Assembly (NCBI GenBank): GCA_029246985.1
Contig: JAQWMC010000026.1
Span: 1-36,728, forward strand
Origin: Pirellulales bacterium
GTDB lineage: Bacteria; Planctomycetota; Planctomycetia; Pirellulales; UBA1268
Length of the DNA: 36,728 nt
Direction: 5' to 3'
The position numbers were made by a program, and so were the translations under genes. Positions 16,482 through 26,568 of the stretch are shown here, piece after piece. Each line of letters starts with the position of its first letter. Positions within the stretch are counted from its first letter, which is position 1. The notes beneath the pieces were generated by a model that saw only the letters and a list, made by a program, of their open reading frames with translations, did not search any database and was not told where the DNA came from.

Positions 16482-18722
16482 TCAGGTCTTTTTCACAAAC
16501 TTCCATGAACGATGTATCCGAGTATTCCGGAAATCCTCTGGTACTGTCTTCCGGCTAATCTCATATATATCGTACGTATGAGCGAGGAGCTTTTCATCAA
16601 ATTTGAACCGCCGGTAATTTGTTGAAAAATAGATAATACCACCTGTACTAAGATTCTCGGCAACTGCTTGGAGCAAACCGGCATAGTCTCGCTGCACATC
16701 CCAGTCCTGTAGCTGTCTCGTCGAACGTGAAAATGTTGGTGGATCAACTACTACAAGATCAAATGGACGCTCGCCTCGACGACCACGGTGCTTGAGGAAT
16801 TCACGAGCGTCATCTCGAAGAAGGGTATGTTGCCGCCTATCTAAAAACCCATTTTCCATGAGATTCCTCCTCGCCCATTCGAGATAGGTATTTGAAAGAT
16901 CGACAGTTGTGGTTGCTTCTGCTCCACCAGCAGCGGCAGCCACAGAAAAACTGCCTGTATAACCAAATAAATTCAGGAAAGACCGACCTGCCGCATCACC
17001 ACGAACCATCGCACGAGTTTGGCGATGATCGAGAAAAAGTCCCGTATCAAGATAATCAGAAAGATTGACCTCAAACTTCAAACCGTGTTCGCTGACTGGA
17101 AAAGTAACAGAGCGGTCATCTACTTTTTCGTACTGCCCCCCAGTTCGCTGTCGGCGACGCACCTTGAAGAACACACTGTCCGAGGCAAGGCCGAGCTGAT
17201 CAGCTGCAGCCTCAATAAGTCGATCGAGCCACACGTCATGCTCAATAGCTGTCCGCTCATGAGGACGCTCATATTCGGCCGCATGCAGCCAATCACCATA
17301 CCTGTCAATAACTAGAGGGATTTCTGGAATATCCCGATCGTAGAGACGATATGCCTCAATCCCTTGCTTCCTTGCCCATCGCCCAAGATGACGAGATCGC
17401 TTTGCAAGCCGTCGCCGAAAATCGCCTATCTGGTCACTTACGCTGCGTGACATTGTTTTCGTTGAAGTGGAATGCTCTGCATTCGATTCTATCGACGTTT
17501 GATTTCCAACAAACGTGCCTGAGACTTTCTCTCCGTGAACAACTAGCTCTATCAACCGACACTCAATTGGACCATTCAAAAGAACGACACGGCGATATGG
17601 TTTCAGCCCAATTGATTTGGCAAGCTCAACTGGTGCGAGCACTCCAGCTCGCCAGCCTGGACACGCATTTTTCAACCAGTCACCGATCCTTCGGAATACT
17701 GCCCCTGCTCTTGGCTGCGCAAGTCGCTCACCATACGGCGGATTGGTGAGCACCAAACCGGGCCCACCTTCTGGACTCACCGCTTCAAAATGATTGCATG
17801 AAAATTTGATGGCACCTGCTACTCCAGCCAATTGAGCCGATTGTTCTGCAATCTGAACTACAGCAGGATCAAGATCACTTGCATGAAACGTACCCAAAGG
17901 CGCCTTGGCTCTATTCTCAAGATCGAAAAGAATTTTTTTGGCAAGCTCTCGATCAAAATCATGAAAACGAAAAAAACCCTGCTTCCGATTCCTTGCTCGT
18001 AACAGACCCGGTGCAAGACCAGCCGCTTGGGTTGCCGCCTCAATAATGAACGTTCCGGAACCACACAGTGGGTCCATCAGTGGTTCGCCCGGTTGCCAGC
18101 CTGAAATCCCAAGAATACCGGCAGCCAGAACCTCTGACAGAGGAGCCTCGACCTTCCCTTTCCTCCAACCACGCTGGTGCAAAGACTGACCCGCTGCATC
18201 ACGAAACAGAGTTGCTGTTTCTCCGGAAAGATGAAGTGACAGCCGAAGGCTTGCCCCATGCAACTGTACATTAGGCCGGCGGCCGTGCGCCGCTCGCACG
18301 CCATCTACCACCGCGTCTTTAACAACTTGGGAGGCGTAGAGTGAATGATCTATGAATGAATCATGAACTCGTGCATCGACTCTCAATGTTTGAGTCGGAC
18401 GAAGATGCTTTGCCCAATCTACGCTTGATATTGATTTATAAAGTGATTCTGGTGAACTCACTGCGAATCGACCAAGTGGCTCGAGGATCCGAATAGCTAC
18501 CCGAGACTCCAGCACTGCTCTATACAGCGTCTCTGTTGTTCCAGTGAATTCGATTGTTCGACGCCCAATTCTTAAATTTGTAGCGCCAAGTTCTGACAAC
18601 TCTCTCGCTAGCAACCACTCGAGGCCATCAAGTGTTCTTGCTGTCAGGCTTGGCGGCACATCCGGCTCACTTGGAAGCAATGGTCGTGGAGCTGGGGGTA
18701 CTTCAGGGAAAAGAGATTCCAT
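16482..18722 (-). CDS. rlmKL: Bifunctional 23S rRNA methyltransferase RlmKL
   Basis: THUMP-like N-terminus, DPLCGSGTFIIEAATQAAGLAPG, LVLTNPPYGERL, then a second methyltransferase half with VNLSDYLDTGLFLDHRQTRAM, LNLFGYTGSFSVAAAAGGA, DLVVVDPPTFSRS. Confidence 0.95.
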   Translation of the reverse strand: MESLFPEVPPAPRPLLPSEPDVPPSLTARTLDGLEWLLARELSELGATNLRIGRRTIEFTGTTETLYRAVLESRVAIRILEPLGRFAVSSPESLYKSISSVDWAKHLRPTQTLRVDARVHDSFIDHSLYASQVVKDAVVDGVRAAHGRRPNVQLHGASLRLSLHLSGETATLFRDAAGQSLHQRGWRKGKVEAPLSEVLAAGILGISGWQPGEPLMDPLCGSGTFIIEAATQAAGLAPGLLRARNRKQGFFRFHDFDRELAKKILFDLENRAKAPLGTFHASDLDPAVVQIAEQSAQLAGVAGAIKFSCNHFEAVSPEGGPGLVLTNPPYGERLAQPRAGAVFRRIGDWLKNACPGWRAGVLAPVELAKSIGLKPYRRVVLLNGPIECRLIELVVHGEKVSGTFVGNQTSIESNAEHSTSTKTMSRSVSDQIGDFRRRLAKRSRHLGRWARKQGIEAYRLYDRDIPEIPLVIDRYGDWLHAAEYERPHERTAIEHDVWLDRLIEAAADQLGLASDSVFFKVRRRQRTGGQYEKVDDRSVTFPVSEHGLKFEVNLSDYLDTGLFLDHRQTRAMVRGDAAGRSFLNLFGYTGSFSVAAAAGGAEATTTVDLSNTYLEWARRNLMENGFLDRRQHTLLRDDAREFLKHRGRRGERPFDLVVVDPPTFSRSTRQLQDWDVQRDYAGLLQAVAENLSTGGIIYFSTNYRRFKFDEKLLAHTYDIYEISRKTVPEDFRNTRIHRSWKFVKKT

Positions 18723-18749
18723 TACGTCTGCCAGAACTCTCGTTAACGG

Positions 18750-21700
18750 TCATCGATCAATCGATGCTGCCCCTGCCATGAACCTATCCTGCATTGCCTG
18801 CACCTTCATTGGCTCACTTCTCTGGGCTTCCATCGCCCGCACGCACGCTTCAGCGGCCGCAAGTGTCGTTATGCAAGGAACCCCGTAGAGCACACTTGCC
18901 GCCCGGATTCTCCCTTCATCAGTGCGGGCACCCTTACCACGAGGCGTATTGAATATCAGTTGAACGCGACCATCGATCAGATGATCTATGAGGTTTGGGT
19001 GTCCCTCCTGTAATTTCTTAACTGTCTCAACTTCAATTCCAGCTTGCGATAGTGCTTCAGCGGTGCCGGAAGTACCAATCAATTCAAAGCCCAACTTCAC
19101 GAGCCGTTGAGCCAGGTCCACCATTAATTTTTTTTCCGACTGACTTGCAACGCTCAGGAAAATCTTTCCTGTTTCTGGCAAAACTGTCCCTGCCGCAAGC
19201 TGGCCCTTTGCAAAGGCGAGGCTGAATTTATCGCTTACTCCCATTACCTCACCAGTACTTCTCATCTCCGGCCCAAGCGCAATATCAACGCCGGCGAACT
19301 TGACGAAAGGAAATACACTTTCCTTCACGCTAACATGTGAAGGAACAGGATCAGTGATGACTCCTTGTTCAGGAAGCGTTTCCCCAACCATGACTTTTAC
19401 AGCGATCTTTGCAATCGGCACACCTGTTGCTTTTGAGACAAACGGGACTGTTCGGCTCGCCCGTGGATTCACCTCAATGACGTATAAGGCGTACTCACTG
19501 CCCTCACGTTTTACCGCGAACTGAACATTCATAAGGCCAACAACCCCGAGGCTCTTAGCTAAGTTCACAGCAGCCTGCTTGATTTCCGAAACGGTCTGCT
19601 TGCTCAGATTGTGCGGCGGTATACAGCACGCCGAGTCACCCGAGTGCACACCAGCTTCCTCTATGTGCTCCATCACTCCGGCTACTATCACATCCGTGCC
19701 ATCACAGATGCAATCGACGTCAACTTCTGTCGCATCCTCAAGAAAACGATCTATTAACACTGGTTGCCCTTGAGCAACTATAAATGCTTCTGCCACAAAT
19801 CTTTCAAACTGAGATTGGTCATAACAAATTTCCATCGCACGACCGCCGAGTACAAAGCTCGGGCGAACCAACGAAGGAAAACCAATCCTGGAAACCTCCT
19901 TCCGGGCCTGCTCAAGAGTACGAGCAATTCCACTTGCAGGCTGCTTCAGATTCAGTCGATCCAGAAGCTCACGAAACTTTTCACGATCCTCTGCTTCTTC
20001 AATCGTGTCAACACTTGTCCCGATGATTGGTAGACCTGCGGCAGCAAGTGCTCTCGCCAGATTAAGTGGGGTCTGTCCACCAAGCTGAACAATCACTCCA
20101 TCAGGATTAATTCGATCCGCAATGTTCAGTACATCTTCACTTGTCAAAGGCTCAAAAAACAGCAGGTCACTGGTGTCGTAATCGGTGCTGACTGTCTCAG
20201 GGTTCGAGTTCACCATTACGCTCTCAATCCCTAATTCTCGCAGTGCAAAACTTGCATGGCAGCAGCAATAATCGAATTCGATCCCCTGCCCAATTCTGTT
20301 AGGCCCACCTCCGAGTATCATGACCCGTTTTACGCCATCTGCTTTTGGCGGGGTCTCGTCTTCATCCTCCCACGTTGAATAGTAGTAAGGGGTTTCAGCC
20401 TCAAACTCTGCGGCACAGGTATCAACTGCCTTAAACGTGGCGACAATTCCTCGAGATTTCCTGTTCTCTCGGACATCGAGTTCCACCTCTCCCAAGAGGG
20501 TCGCTAACTGCCGATCTGAAAATCCTGCCTGCTTTGCCTGGCGAAGCGTTGTGTCATCAATGCTCTTCAGACTCCCGGCATCTCGCACGCGTTGCTCTAA
20601 CTCAACAATCTGTAACAACTGATCCAGGAACCATCGATCAATACCCGTCAGTGCGTGTAGTTCGTCAATATCCAAACCAGCTAATATTGCATACCGCAAG
20701 AACCAAACTCTGTCCGGATCAGGCCGGGCAACTCTTGCACGAATATCATCGATTGATGGCTGTGTTGGCGTGCCCCAAAGGTCTCTTCCATCGCAACCAA
20801 ATCCAAACGATCCTACTTCAAGCCCTCGAAGTGCTTTTTGGAATGCTTCCTTAAAAGTCCGACCTATTGCCATCGTTTCGCCAACACTCTTCATTTGAGT
20901 GGAGAGCCTGCTATCGGCCTCAGGGAATTTCTCGAATGCAAAACGAGGGACTTTTACCACGACATAGTCAATTGAGGGTTCAAAGCAGGCCTTCGTCTTC
21001 CGTGTAATATCGTTCGCCAACTCGTGGAGCCGCCACCCTACGGCAAGTTTGGCTGCTATTTTTGCGATCGGAAAACCGGTCGCCTTGCTCGCAAGTGCTG
21101 ATGACCGACTCACTCGAGGATTCATCTCGATAACAATCATCCGACCCGTAACAGGATCAACCGCAAATTGGATATTCGAGCCTCCCGTCTCAACACCTAT
21201 TGCACGAATGACTGCAAAACTCGCATCTCGCATGAGTTGATATTGACGATCAGTAAGAGTCATCGCCGGGGCGACCGTAACTGAATCACCTGTGTGAACA
21301 CCACAAGGGTCAAAATTCTCGATAGAGCAAATGACAACTGCGTTATCATCAGCATCTCGCATGACCTCCATCTCGTATTCTTTCCAGCCAAGTATTGACT
21401 CCTCAACGAGGACCTCACTTACTGGCGAAAGATCAAGACCACGCTGTACCTTCTGGTCAAACTCTTCCCGGTTGAATGCAACACCTGAACCAGAACCACC
21501 CAGCGTAAAGCTCGGCCGTATGACTGCTGGCAAACCTATTTCGGAAAGTATTTCACGCGCCTCTGGCAGAGACTTCACAAGCCGTCCGCGACAGGTATCC
21601 AAACCGATTTTTTCCATCGTCGATTTGAACTGCTCTCGGTCTTCTCCCCGTTGAATTGCTTCAGCCCGCGCGCCAATCATCTCGACGCCATACTTCTTAA

Positions 21701-22022
21701 GAACGCCGTGGTGTTCAAGCTCCATGGCCAAGTTCAGTGCTGTCTGACCTCCTAATGTCGGAAGGACAGCATCTGGTTTTTCTTCAGCAATGACCTTTTC
21801 CAATACTTGCCATGTAAGCGGTTCGATATATGTTCGATCTGCAGTCTCCGGGTCAGTCATGATGGTCGCTGGATTGGAATTGACCAGCACAACTCGGTAC
21901 CCGTCATCTCTCAGAGACTTACAGGCTTGTGTGCCTGAATAGTCGAATTCACAGGCTTGACCAATAACAATTGGTCCAGAGCCGATCAACAAAATAGTGC
22001 GAAGGTCATCGCGGCGGGGCAT
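18750..22022 (-). CDS. carB: Carbamoyl-phosphate synthase large subunit
   Basis: 1090 aa; [58 protein letters not shown], internal duplicated synthetase halves, [23 protein letters not shown]-terminal MGS-like domain. Confidence 0.98.
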   Translation of the reverse strand: MPRRDDLRTILLIGSGPIVIGQACEFDYSGTQACKSLRDDGYRVVLVNSNPATIMTDPETADRTYIEPLTWQVLEKVIAEEKPDAVLPTLGGQTALNLAMELEHHGVLKKYGVEMIGARAEAIQRGEDREQFKSTMEKIGLDTCRGRLVKSLPEAREILSEIGLPAVIRPSFTLGGSGSGVAFNREEFDQKVQRGLDLSPVSEVLVEESILGWKEYEMEVMRDADDNAVVICSIENFDPCGVHTGDSVTVAPAMTLTDRQYQLMRDASFAVIRAIGVETGGSNIQFAVDPVTGRMIVIEMNPRVSRSSALASKATGFPIAKIAAKLAVGWRLHELANDITRKTKACFEPSIDYVVVKVPRFAFEKFPEADSRLSTQMKSVGETMAIGRTFKEAFQKALRGLEVGSFGFGCDGRDLWGTPTQPSIDDIRARVARPDPDRVWFLRYAILAGLDIDELHALTGIDRWFLDQLLQIVELEQRVRDAGSLKSIDDTTLRQAKQAGFSDRQLATLLGEVELDVRENRKSRGIVATFKAVDTCAAEFEAETPYYYSTWEDEDETPPKADGVKRVMILGGGPNRIGQGIEFDYCCCHASFALRELGIESVMVNSNPETVSTDYDTSDLLFFEPLTSEDVLNIADRINPDGVIVQLGGQTPLNLARALAAAGLPIIGTSVDTIEEAEDREKFRELLDRLNLKQPASGIARTLEQARKEVSRIGFPSLVRPSFVLGGRAMEICYDQSQFERFVAEAFIVAQGQPVLIDRFLEDATEVDVDCICDGTDVIVAGVMEHIEEAGVHSGDSACCIPPHNLSKQTVSEIKQAAVNLAKSLGVVGLMNVQFAVKREGSEYALYVIEVNPRASRTVPFVSKATGVPIAKIAVKVMVGETLPEQGVITDPVPSHVSVKESVFPFVKFAGVDIALGPEMRSTGEVMGVSDKFSLAFAKGQLAAGTVLPETGKIFLSVASQSEKKLMVDLAQRLVKLGFELIGTSGTAEALSQAGIEVETVKKLQEGHPNLIDHLIDGRVQLIFNTPRGKGARTDEGRIRAASVLYGVPCITTLAAAEACVRAMEAQRSEPMKVQAMQDRFMAGAASIDR

Positions 22023-22153
22023 GTGGCAAGGTCTTTATCGAGGTAAAAAAAAAATTTCGTCGACTCTAGCATCCAAACCCCTATTCGTTCAATAAATGGC
22101 TACAATTCACGGGAAAGCACACTTCATTTGCCTCCCTAAGGAGAAAAATCACC

Positions 22154-22696
22154 ATGTCGATCCCAACTCCTGCCCTCGACAAACTTCGTGAAACGCTGCC
22201 GGATGAACTGAAAGATATACGGCTTAATCTCTCGAGCGTTTTGACGGGAGAACACCTTGAACCATCGCAGGCCCTTGGAATAGCGCTTGCCTGTGGGTTT
22301 TTTGTCCGGTCAGATGAATTTGTCTCGGCTTTACAAACAGACCTCAAGGACGCATTGGGGGATGGCAGTGAACCAATCATCAGTGATGCCAGAGCTGCTG
22401 GAGGAATAATGGCGATGAATACGGTGTACTACCGCTTTCGGCATATGATCGGTAAGGAGAGCTATTCAGCGAGACCAGCACGTCTTCGGATGAATCGCAT
22501 GAATCAGCCAAAGACCACAAAAGCTGACTTTGAACTCATGAGCCTCGGATGCGCCGCACTGGCAGGATGCGAAATGTGCCTTCAAAGCCACGAATCAAGC
22601 CTCCTTCAACTCAACCTGAGTGAAGAGGCTTGTCACGATGCAATTCGGATCGCCGCCGTGGTCAACGCCACCGTTGTTGGAATCGTGAACGGGTAA
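22154..22696 (+). CDS. ahpD: Alkyl hydroperoxidase AhpD family
   Basis: 180 aa; LPDELKDIRLNLSSVL near N-terminus, DFELMSLGCAALAGCEMCLQSHESSLLQLNLSEEACHDAIRIAAVV gives the E...CxxCxxxH active-site pattern of AhpD. RBS-like AAGGAG at ~22138. Confidence 0.88.
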   Translation: MSIPTPALDKLRETLPDELKDIRLNLSSVLTGEHLEPSQALGIALACGFFVRSDEFVSALQTDLKDALGDGSEPIISDARAAGGIMAMNTVYYRFRHMIGKESYSARPARLRMNRMNQPKTTKADFELMSLGCAALAGCEMCLQSHESSLLQLNLSEEACHDAIRIAAVVNATVVGIVNG

Positions 22697-23005
22697 TCAT
22701 CCCAATTCATGCAGATACTCCAGGGTATAGATACCACTGTCGTGACCGTCTGAAAAAAAAACTTTGTACGCATACTGCCCAACAGGCTCCATGGCATTGA
22801 CTGCCATTTCAACAACATCTGCAGGCTGAAGCACTTGAAGCGGGTTCGTATCTGTCGGAGCTGTTCTCTTTTCTCGACAAGTAGCGCAGGGACAGGCATC
22901 ACGGAGGAATTGTGGCGAATACTCCGATTTCATGCCGTCACTCCAATCAATTTCAATACCACCATCGTTACGACGACGGATGGCTGAAGGTCGGTAATCA
23001 CTCAA
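22697..23005 (-). CDS. DUF971 family protein (gamma-butyrobetaine hydroxylase-like N-terminal domain)
   Basis: RPSAIRRRNDGGIEIDWSDGMKSEYSPQFLRDACPCATCREKR...VGQYAYKVFFSDGHDSGIYTLEYLHEL. Confidence 0.88.
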   Translation of the reverse strand: MSDYRPSAIRRRNDGGIEIDWSDGMKSEYSPQFLRDACPCATCREKRTAPTDTNPLQVLQPADVVEMAVNAMEPVGQYAYKVFFSDGHDSGIYTLEYLHELG

Positions 23006-23030
23006 TCAAAGTTCCCTTTCAAGTGACTGG

Positions 23031-24314
23031 TTAAAACTTTTTTCGGTTATCAATTACTCTTCGAGCCTTGCCTTCAAATCGAGGCAACGTACCAACAGAA
23101 ACATTTGTGACGTCTACTCGAAGACCAAGCCGAACATGTAACTCCTGAGCAACCCGATCAGGTGCAGAGAGGCGATCCTCTATCTCGATGCTTAATACAT
23201 CCAGATTTTCCGCACGATTGACTATGAGTCTGTACTCAAGAACTTCTGGAAATCCTCGAATAATATTCTCAACTGCAGATGGAAAAACGTTCACACCTCT
23301 GACTACCAGCATGTCATCCGATCGACCGAGAATTCCGCCTTTGAGCCAAACCCTCGGCGACCGACCCGCTTCGACCTCTTGTTCTGTTGGCCATACGGGA
23401 TGAACAACATCACCTGTTCGATAACGAATCACAGGGCAACCATTACGACCGAGTGTTGTCAGCACCAGCTCGGCTGACTCACCCTCTCTCGCAGGTCGAC
23501 CTGTTGAGATGTCGAGGAATTCTGGATGGAACCAGTCCTCTAACACCTCAAGCCCCGAGTGTTCAAGCCACCCAGCGCCCCATGGGCCAATCTCCGTCGC
23601 GCCAGCATGATCAAGAACATCAGCACCCCAGGCTGAGCTAATCCGTTGCCGGACTGCTTCCAGAGAGCCACCAGGTTCCCCAGCAACAAGAACACAACGA
23701 ATTGCCGACGTAGACGTTTCGTATCCTTGCTCCCTGGCCACTTCGGCCAAATGCAATGCGTACGTTGGAGTCGCGACCAGGACTTTTGACTCTGTTTTTC
23801 TAAGGAGTTCCAAGCGAGCAACACTCGACAACCCTCCTGAAGAAATCGCCCGCCCGCCACTTGCCACTGCACCTTCGAAAGCACTCCAAAAGCCGATGTA
23901 TGGACCGAAGGAAGCCGCGACAAAGACTGGTTCACCGGGCTGGAGTTCTGCCCGTGAGTAAATTGACTTCCAGCATGTCATCCACCAATTCCAATCATCT
24001 TGTGTGTCCCAGACCTGAAGCGGATGGCCACTGGTGCCACTTGTCTGGTGAAACCGAACATACTTTTGGTCACTCCACGTTCTGTTTCGAGCAGAAACTG
24101 TATCCTCGCTCCCAACAAGTTCGGACTTTATCGTGCACGGAAAATTGGCAAATTGCTCGAACGATTGAACCGGTGTTGTACAGCCGGAGAACTTCTCGCG
24201 ATAGAAACAATTCGCAGGAAGTACTTCTGCGAACATGGCATTCAAGCGGTGAAGTTTTTTTGCCTCGAGTTGCTGACGGGAGCAAAAAACATCTTTTCTA
24301 GGTAATGGAGACAT
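23031..24314 (-). CDS. Phenylacetate-CoA ligase-like AMP-forming enzyme
   Basis: VRFHQTSGTSGHPLQVWDTQDDW, FVAASFGPYIGFWSAFEGA, DHAGATEIGPWG, RTGDVV, GRSDDMLVVRGVNVFPSAVENIIRGFPEV are PaaK-type motifs. Start taken as ATG 24314 (MSPLPRKD); the track's 24479 start runs into the PEGA gene. Confidence 0.88.
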   Translation of the reverse strand: MSPLPRKDVFCSRQQLEAKKLHRLNAMFAEVLPANCFYREKFSGCTTPVQSFEQFANFPCTIKSELVGSEDTVSARNRTWSDQKYVRFHQTSGTSGHPLQVWDTQDDWNWWMTCWKSIYSRAELQPGEPVFVAASFGPYIGFWSAFEGAVASGGRAISSGGLSSVARLELLRKTESKVLVATPTYALHLAEVAREQGYETSTSAIRCVLVAGEPGGSLEAVRQRISSAWGADVLDHAGATEIGPWGAGWLEHSGLEVLEDWFHPEFLDISTGRPAREGESAELVLTTLGRNGCPVIRYRTGDVVHPVWPTEQEVEAGRSPRVWLKGGILGRSDDMLVVRGVNVFPSAVENIIRGFPEVLEYRLIVNRAENLDVLSIEIEDRLSAPDRVAQELHVRLGLRVDVTNVSVGTLPRFEGKARRVIDNRKKF

Positions 24315-24354
24315 GGCCTCATTATGCCACATAACTTCAATTACCCACCCGTAT

Positions 24355-25041
24355 TTATTGCGGTAGCGGAAACACTGGACCTGCTGTTGGTGACGGAAGT
24401 GGCTCAACTGGAGCCTGTGGCAACACGTTTGGTGAAGCAGGAGTTGTACTTGGCGAGAATGATGGAGGTGGTACAGCAACGGGAGCCACCGGAACCGGCG
24501 GCCCGCTTCCGGCAGACCGTCTTGCTAACTCCGCTCGGCTTACAACTGTCTCTGCAGGAACAGTTCCGGCAGGTATCATTGCGAGGTCGACAACACGCTC
24601 ATCCCGAATTTCCCAGGGCCAAAGATTCTCCGTCACAAAATCAAGAGGGAAAATCTCGTACCAAGGAACTGGAAATGGCTGTTGAACGGTGAGGGTATCG
24701 TACCCATCTTTAATGAGTCGGATTTTCCTTGTGCCGTAATAGACAAAGTCTGTAGACACCGGCGTTGTGCCAATCTGGTAATCATCAACATAAACCAGCG
24801 CACCTGGGGGATTACTTCTGACCGTCATTCGCCGCTGGACACAGCCAATGGACATCAAAAGAAGTGCCACCACACAGAACATCATGCCTAATGAAGGTGC
24901 TCTCCTTAGGGAACGACCTGAACACAACTTGGATCGTGCCTTAGCAGGTAACGAATTTTCGCGATGTTTGATCATCATAGCCCTAAGGCTAGGGCGATTT
25001 ATTTGATTAAACCAGACCAGATTGACGTTGTGTGTCACCAA
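24355..25041 (-). CDS. PEGA-domain lipoprotein with Pro-rich C-terminus
   Basis: VALLLMSIGCVQRRMTVRSNPPGALVYVDDYQIGTTPVSTDFVYYGTRKIRLIKDGYDT: lipobox SIGC followed by a PEGA motif. The true start may be an internal Met. Confidence 0.82.
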   Translation of the reverse strand: MVTHNVNLVWFNQINRPSLRAMMIKHRENSLPAKARSKLCSGRSLRRAPSLGMMFCVVALLLMSIGCVQRRMTVRSNPPGALVYVDDYQIGTTPVSTDFVYYGTRKIRLIKDGYDTLTVQQPFPVPWYEIFPLDFVTENLWPWEIRDERVVDLAMIPAGTVPAETVVSRAELARRSAGSGPPVPVAPVAVPPPSFSPSTTPASPNVLPQAPVEPLPSPTAGPVFPLPQ

Positions 25042-25142
25042 AAAGAATGATTTGGATTAAGAAATTTCCCCCCAATCCTGCTACATTTCTTACTTTGACT
25101 ACGTTGCTACGAAGGCAGCGTAGGGCACACCGTTCATCGTGA

Positions 25143-26522
25143 ATGATCTCGCGAGGCAATTCAGTGGGACAGGGCAACACTCTTCAACACCACGTGCGTT
25201 CTCATGTAGGCCGCAGACGATCCAACAATCAGGACTCTGCCGTAGTCATACCAGCCGAGTCGTCAAACATTTTCCGAAAGCACGGATGGCTCTTTATTGT
25301 TGCTGACGGAATGGGCGCTCATGCGGGTGGTGAAGAAGCGAGCCGCATCGCGGTCGCACGCATTCCTGAAATTTACAGCGAACTCAAGCCAGAGTATTCA
25401 CCACCACTTGCTCTCTCACAAAGCCTTTGTCAAGCCAATAAAGAAATCCACTCGAAAGGCGAAAGCGACCCCAACTACAAGGGAATGGGTACAACCTGTT
25501 CAGCACTTGTAATACTTCCTCAAGGAGCCGTTGTCGGCCACGTTGGTGACAGTCGAATTTACAGGGTTCGCGGACATTCCATCGAGCAACTTTCACGCGA
25601 CAATTCACTCGCCTGGGATGTTGCTGCAGCAAGTGGACAAAACGACTCTACGCAAGGAGCCAATCTTCCGAGTGTTCCAAAAAATATTATCACTCGCTCA
25701 ATGGGCCCTCACAGCGATCTTGACATTGACCTTGAAGGCCCATTTCCCGTCGAGCAAAATGATCTTTTTGTCTTATGTAGCGATGGTCTCTCCGGAACAT
25801 TGAGTGATGAAGAGATTGCAGTCTTTGCTTCGGAACTGTCTTTAGAAGATGCTACAGCTGCCGTTGTCGGACTTGCTCTTGTGCGAGGTGCGCCCGACAA
25901 CACCACCGTAATTATCATTAAAGCTGGCCCTGAAGAAGTGACGCATTATTCACGACGCGAAGCGCCATGGCCACTAGCAGATGACGGAGGGAGCCTTGCA
26001 AGTCACCGTCGCCCTTGGATTTTTCTTGGAGTAGCCGCTGTAAGTTTCTTTCTTTGCTTGGTGTCCTATTCTGCATACAAATCAGCGATCGGAAATGATG
26101 AGTTTTTTCGTCGCATGTTGCTTGCAGGCAGCATTATCACAATGGGACTGACGCTTGGTTCAGTTTTTGGTTCATTCTTTAGTTTTGCTCTCCTCAAACC
26201 GAGAAAAAAAATCAAGGTAATTTCACCAGGCAGAGGAACACTTCTTGGGAGAGCGCCTTACCGGCGTTATGACAGCACCCCCTCTGAAAAATTATTTAAT
26301 CGCATGATTCGGTCTCTCGACCACGCAAAAAAAGAACTTGGAGAGAACAATCTGACGAAGGCATCACAGAAACTTGCCGAATCAACTGAAAAAGCCCGAA
26401 GCGCCGTTCAGTCACGTGATTTCTCAACGGCAACTCAGGCGATATTCGCGGGGCTTCAGACGTTTTCTGACACCATACAATCGTCTATGCTGACAGACAC
26501 TGATCCCAAGGGATCGTCATAG
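25143..26522 (+). CDS. PP2C-family Ser/Thr phosphatase with C-terminal TM helices
   Basis: VRSHVGRRRSNNQDSAVV, WLFIVADGMGAHAGGEEAS, GTTCSALVILPQGAVVGHVGDSRIYRVRG, DLFVLCSDGLSGTLSDEEI, APDNTTVIIIKA; then two hydrophobic helices (PWIFLGVAAVSFFLCLVSYSAY; AGSIITMGLTLGSVFGSFFSFALL). Confidence 0.93.
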   Translation: MISRGNSVGQGNTLQHHVRSHVGRRRSNNQDSAVVIPAESSNIFRKHGWLFIVADGMGAHAGGEEASRIAVARIPEIYSELKPEYSPPLALSQSLCQANKEIHSKGESDPNYKGMGTTCSALVILPQGAVVGHVGDSRIYRVRGHSIEQLSRDNSLAWDVAAASGQNDSTQGANLPSVPKNIITRSMGPHSDLDIDLEGPFPVEQNDLFVLCSDGLSGTLSDEEIAVFASELSLEDATAAVVGLALVRGAPDNTTVIIIKAGPEEVTHYSRREAPWPLADDGGSLASHRRPWIFLGVAAVSFFLCLVSYSAYKSAIGNDEFFRRMLLAGSIITMGLTLGSVFGSFFSFALLKPRKKIKVISPGRGTLLGRAPYRRYDSTPSEKLFNRMIRSLDHAKKELGENNLTKASQKLAESTEKARSAVQSRDFSTATQAIFAGLQTFSDTIQSSMLTDTDPKGSS

Positions 26523-26568
26523 GGCTACTGACCAGCTCTCTCTGACGATCCTTCAGGCCAGCGAAGGA

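Noticed and set aside
17351-17749. 132-aa plus-strand ORF inside rlmKL
   Set aside because: Antisense to well-supported RlmKL coding sequence.
22023-22153. Possible regulatory RNA or pyrimidine-responsive leader upstream of carB
   Set aside because: The short leader of carB contains an A-run, but no convincing attenuator, PyrR-type or riboswitch structure could be drawn by eye.
23861-24692. Plus-strand ORFs of 146, 101 and 122 aa over the PaaK-like and PEGA genes
   Set aside because: They are antisense to recognisable motifs; the 122-aa ORF mirrors the Pro-rich tail of the PEGA lipoprotein.
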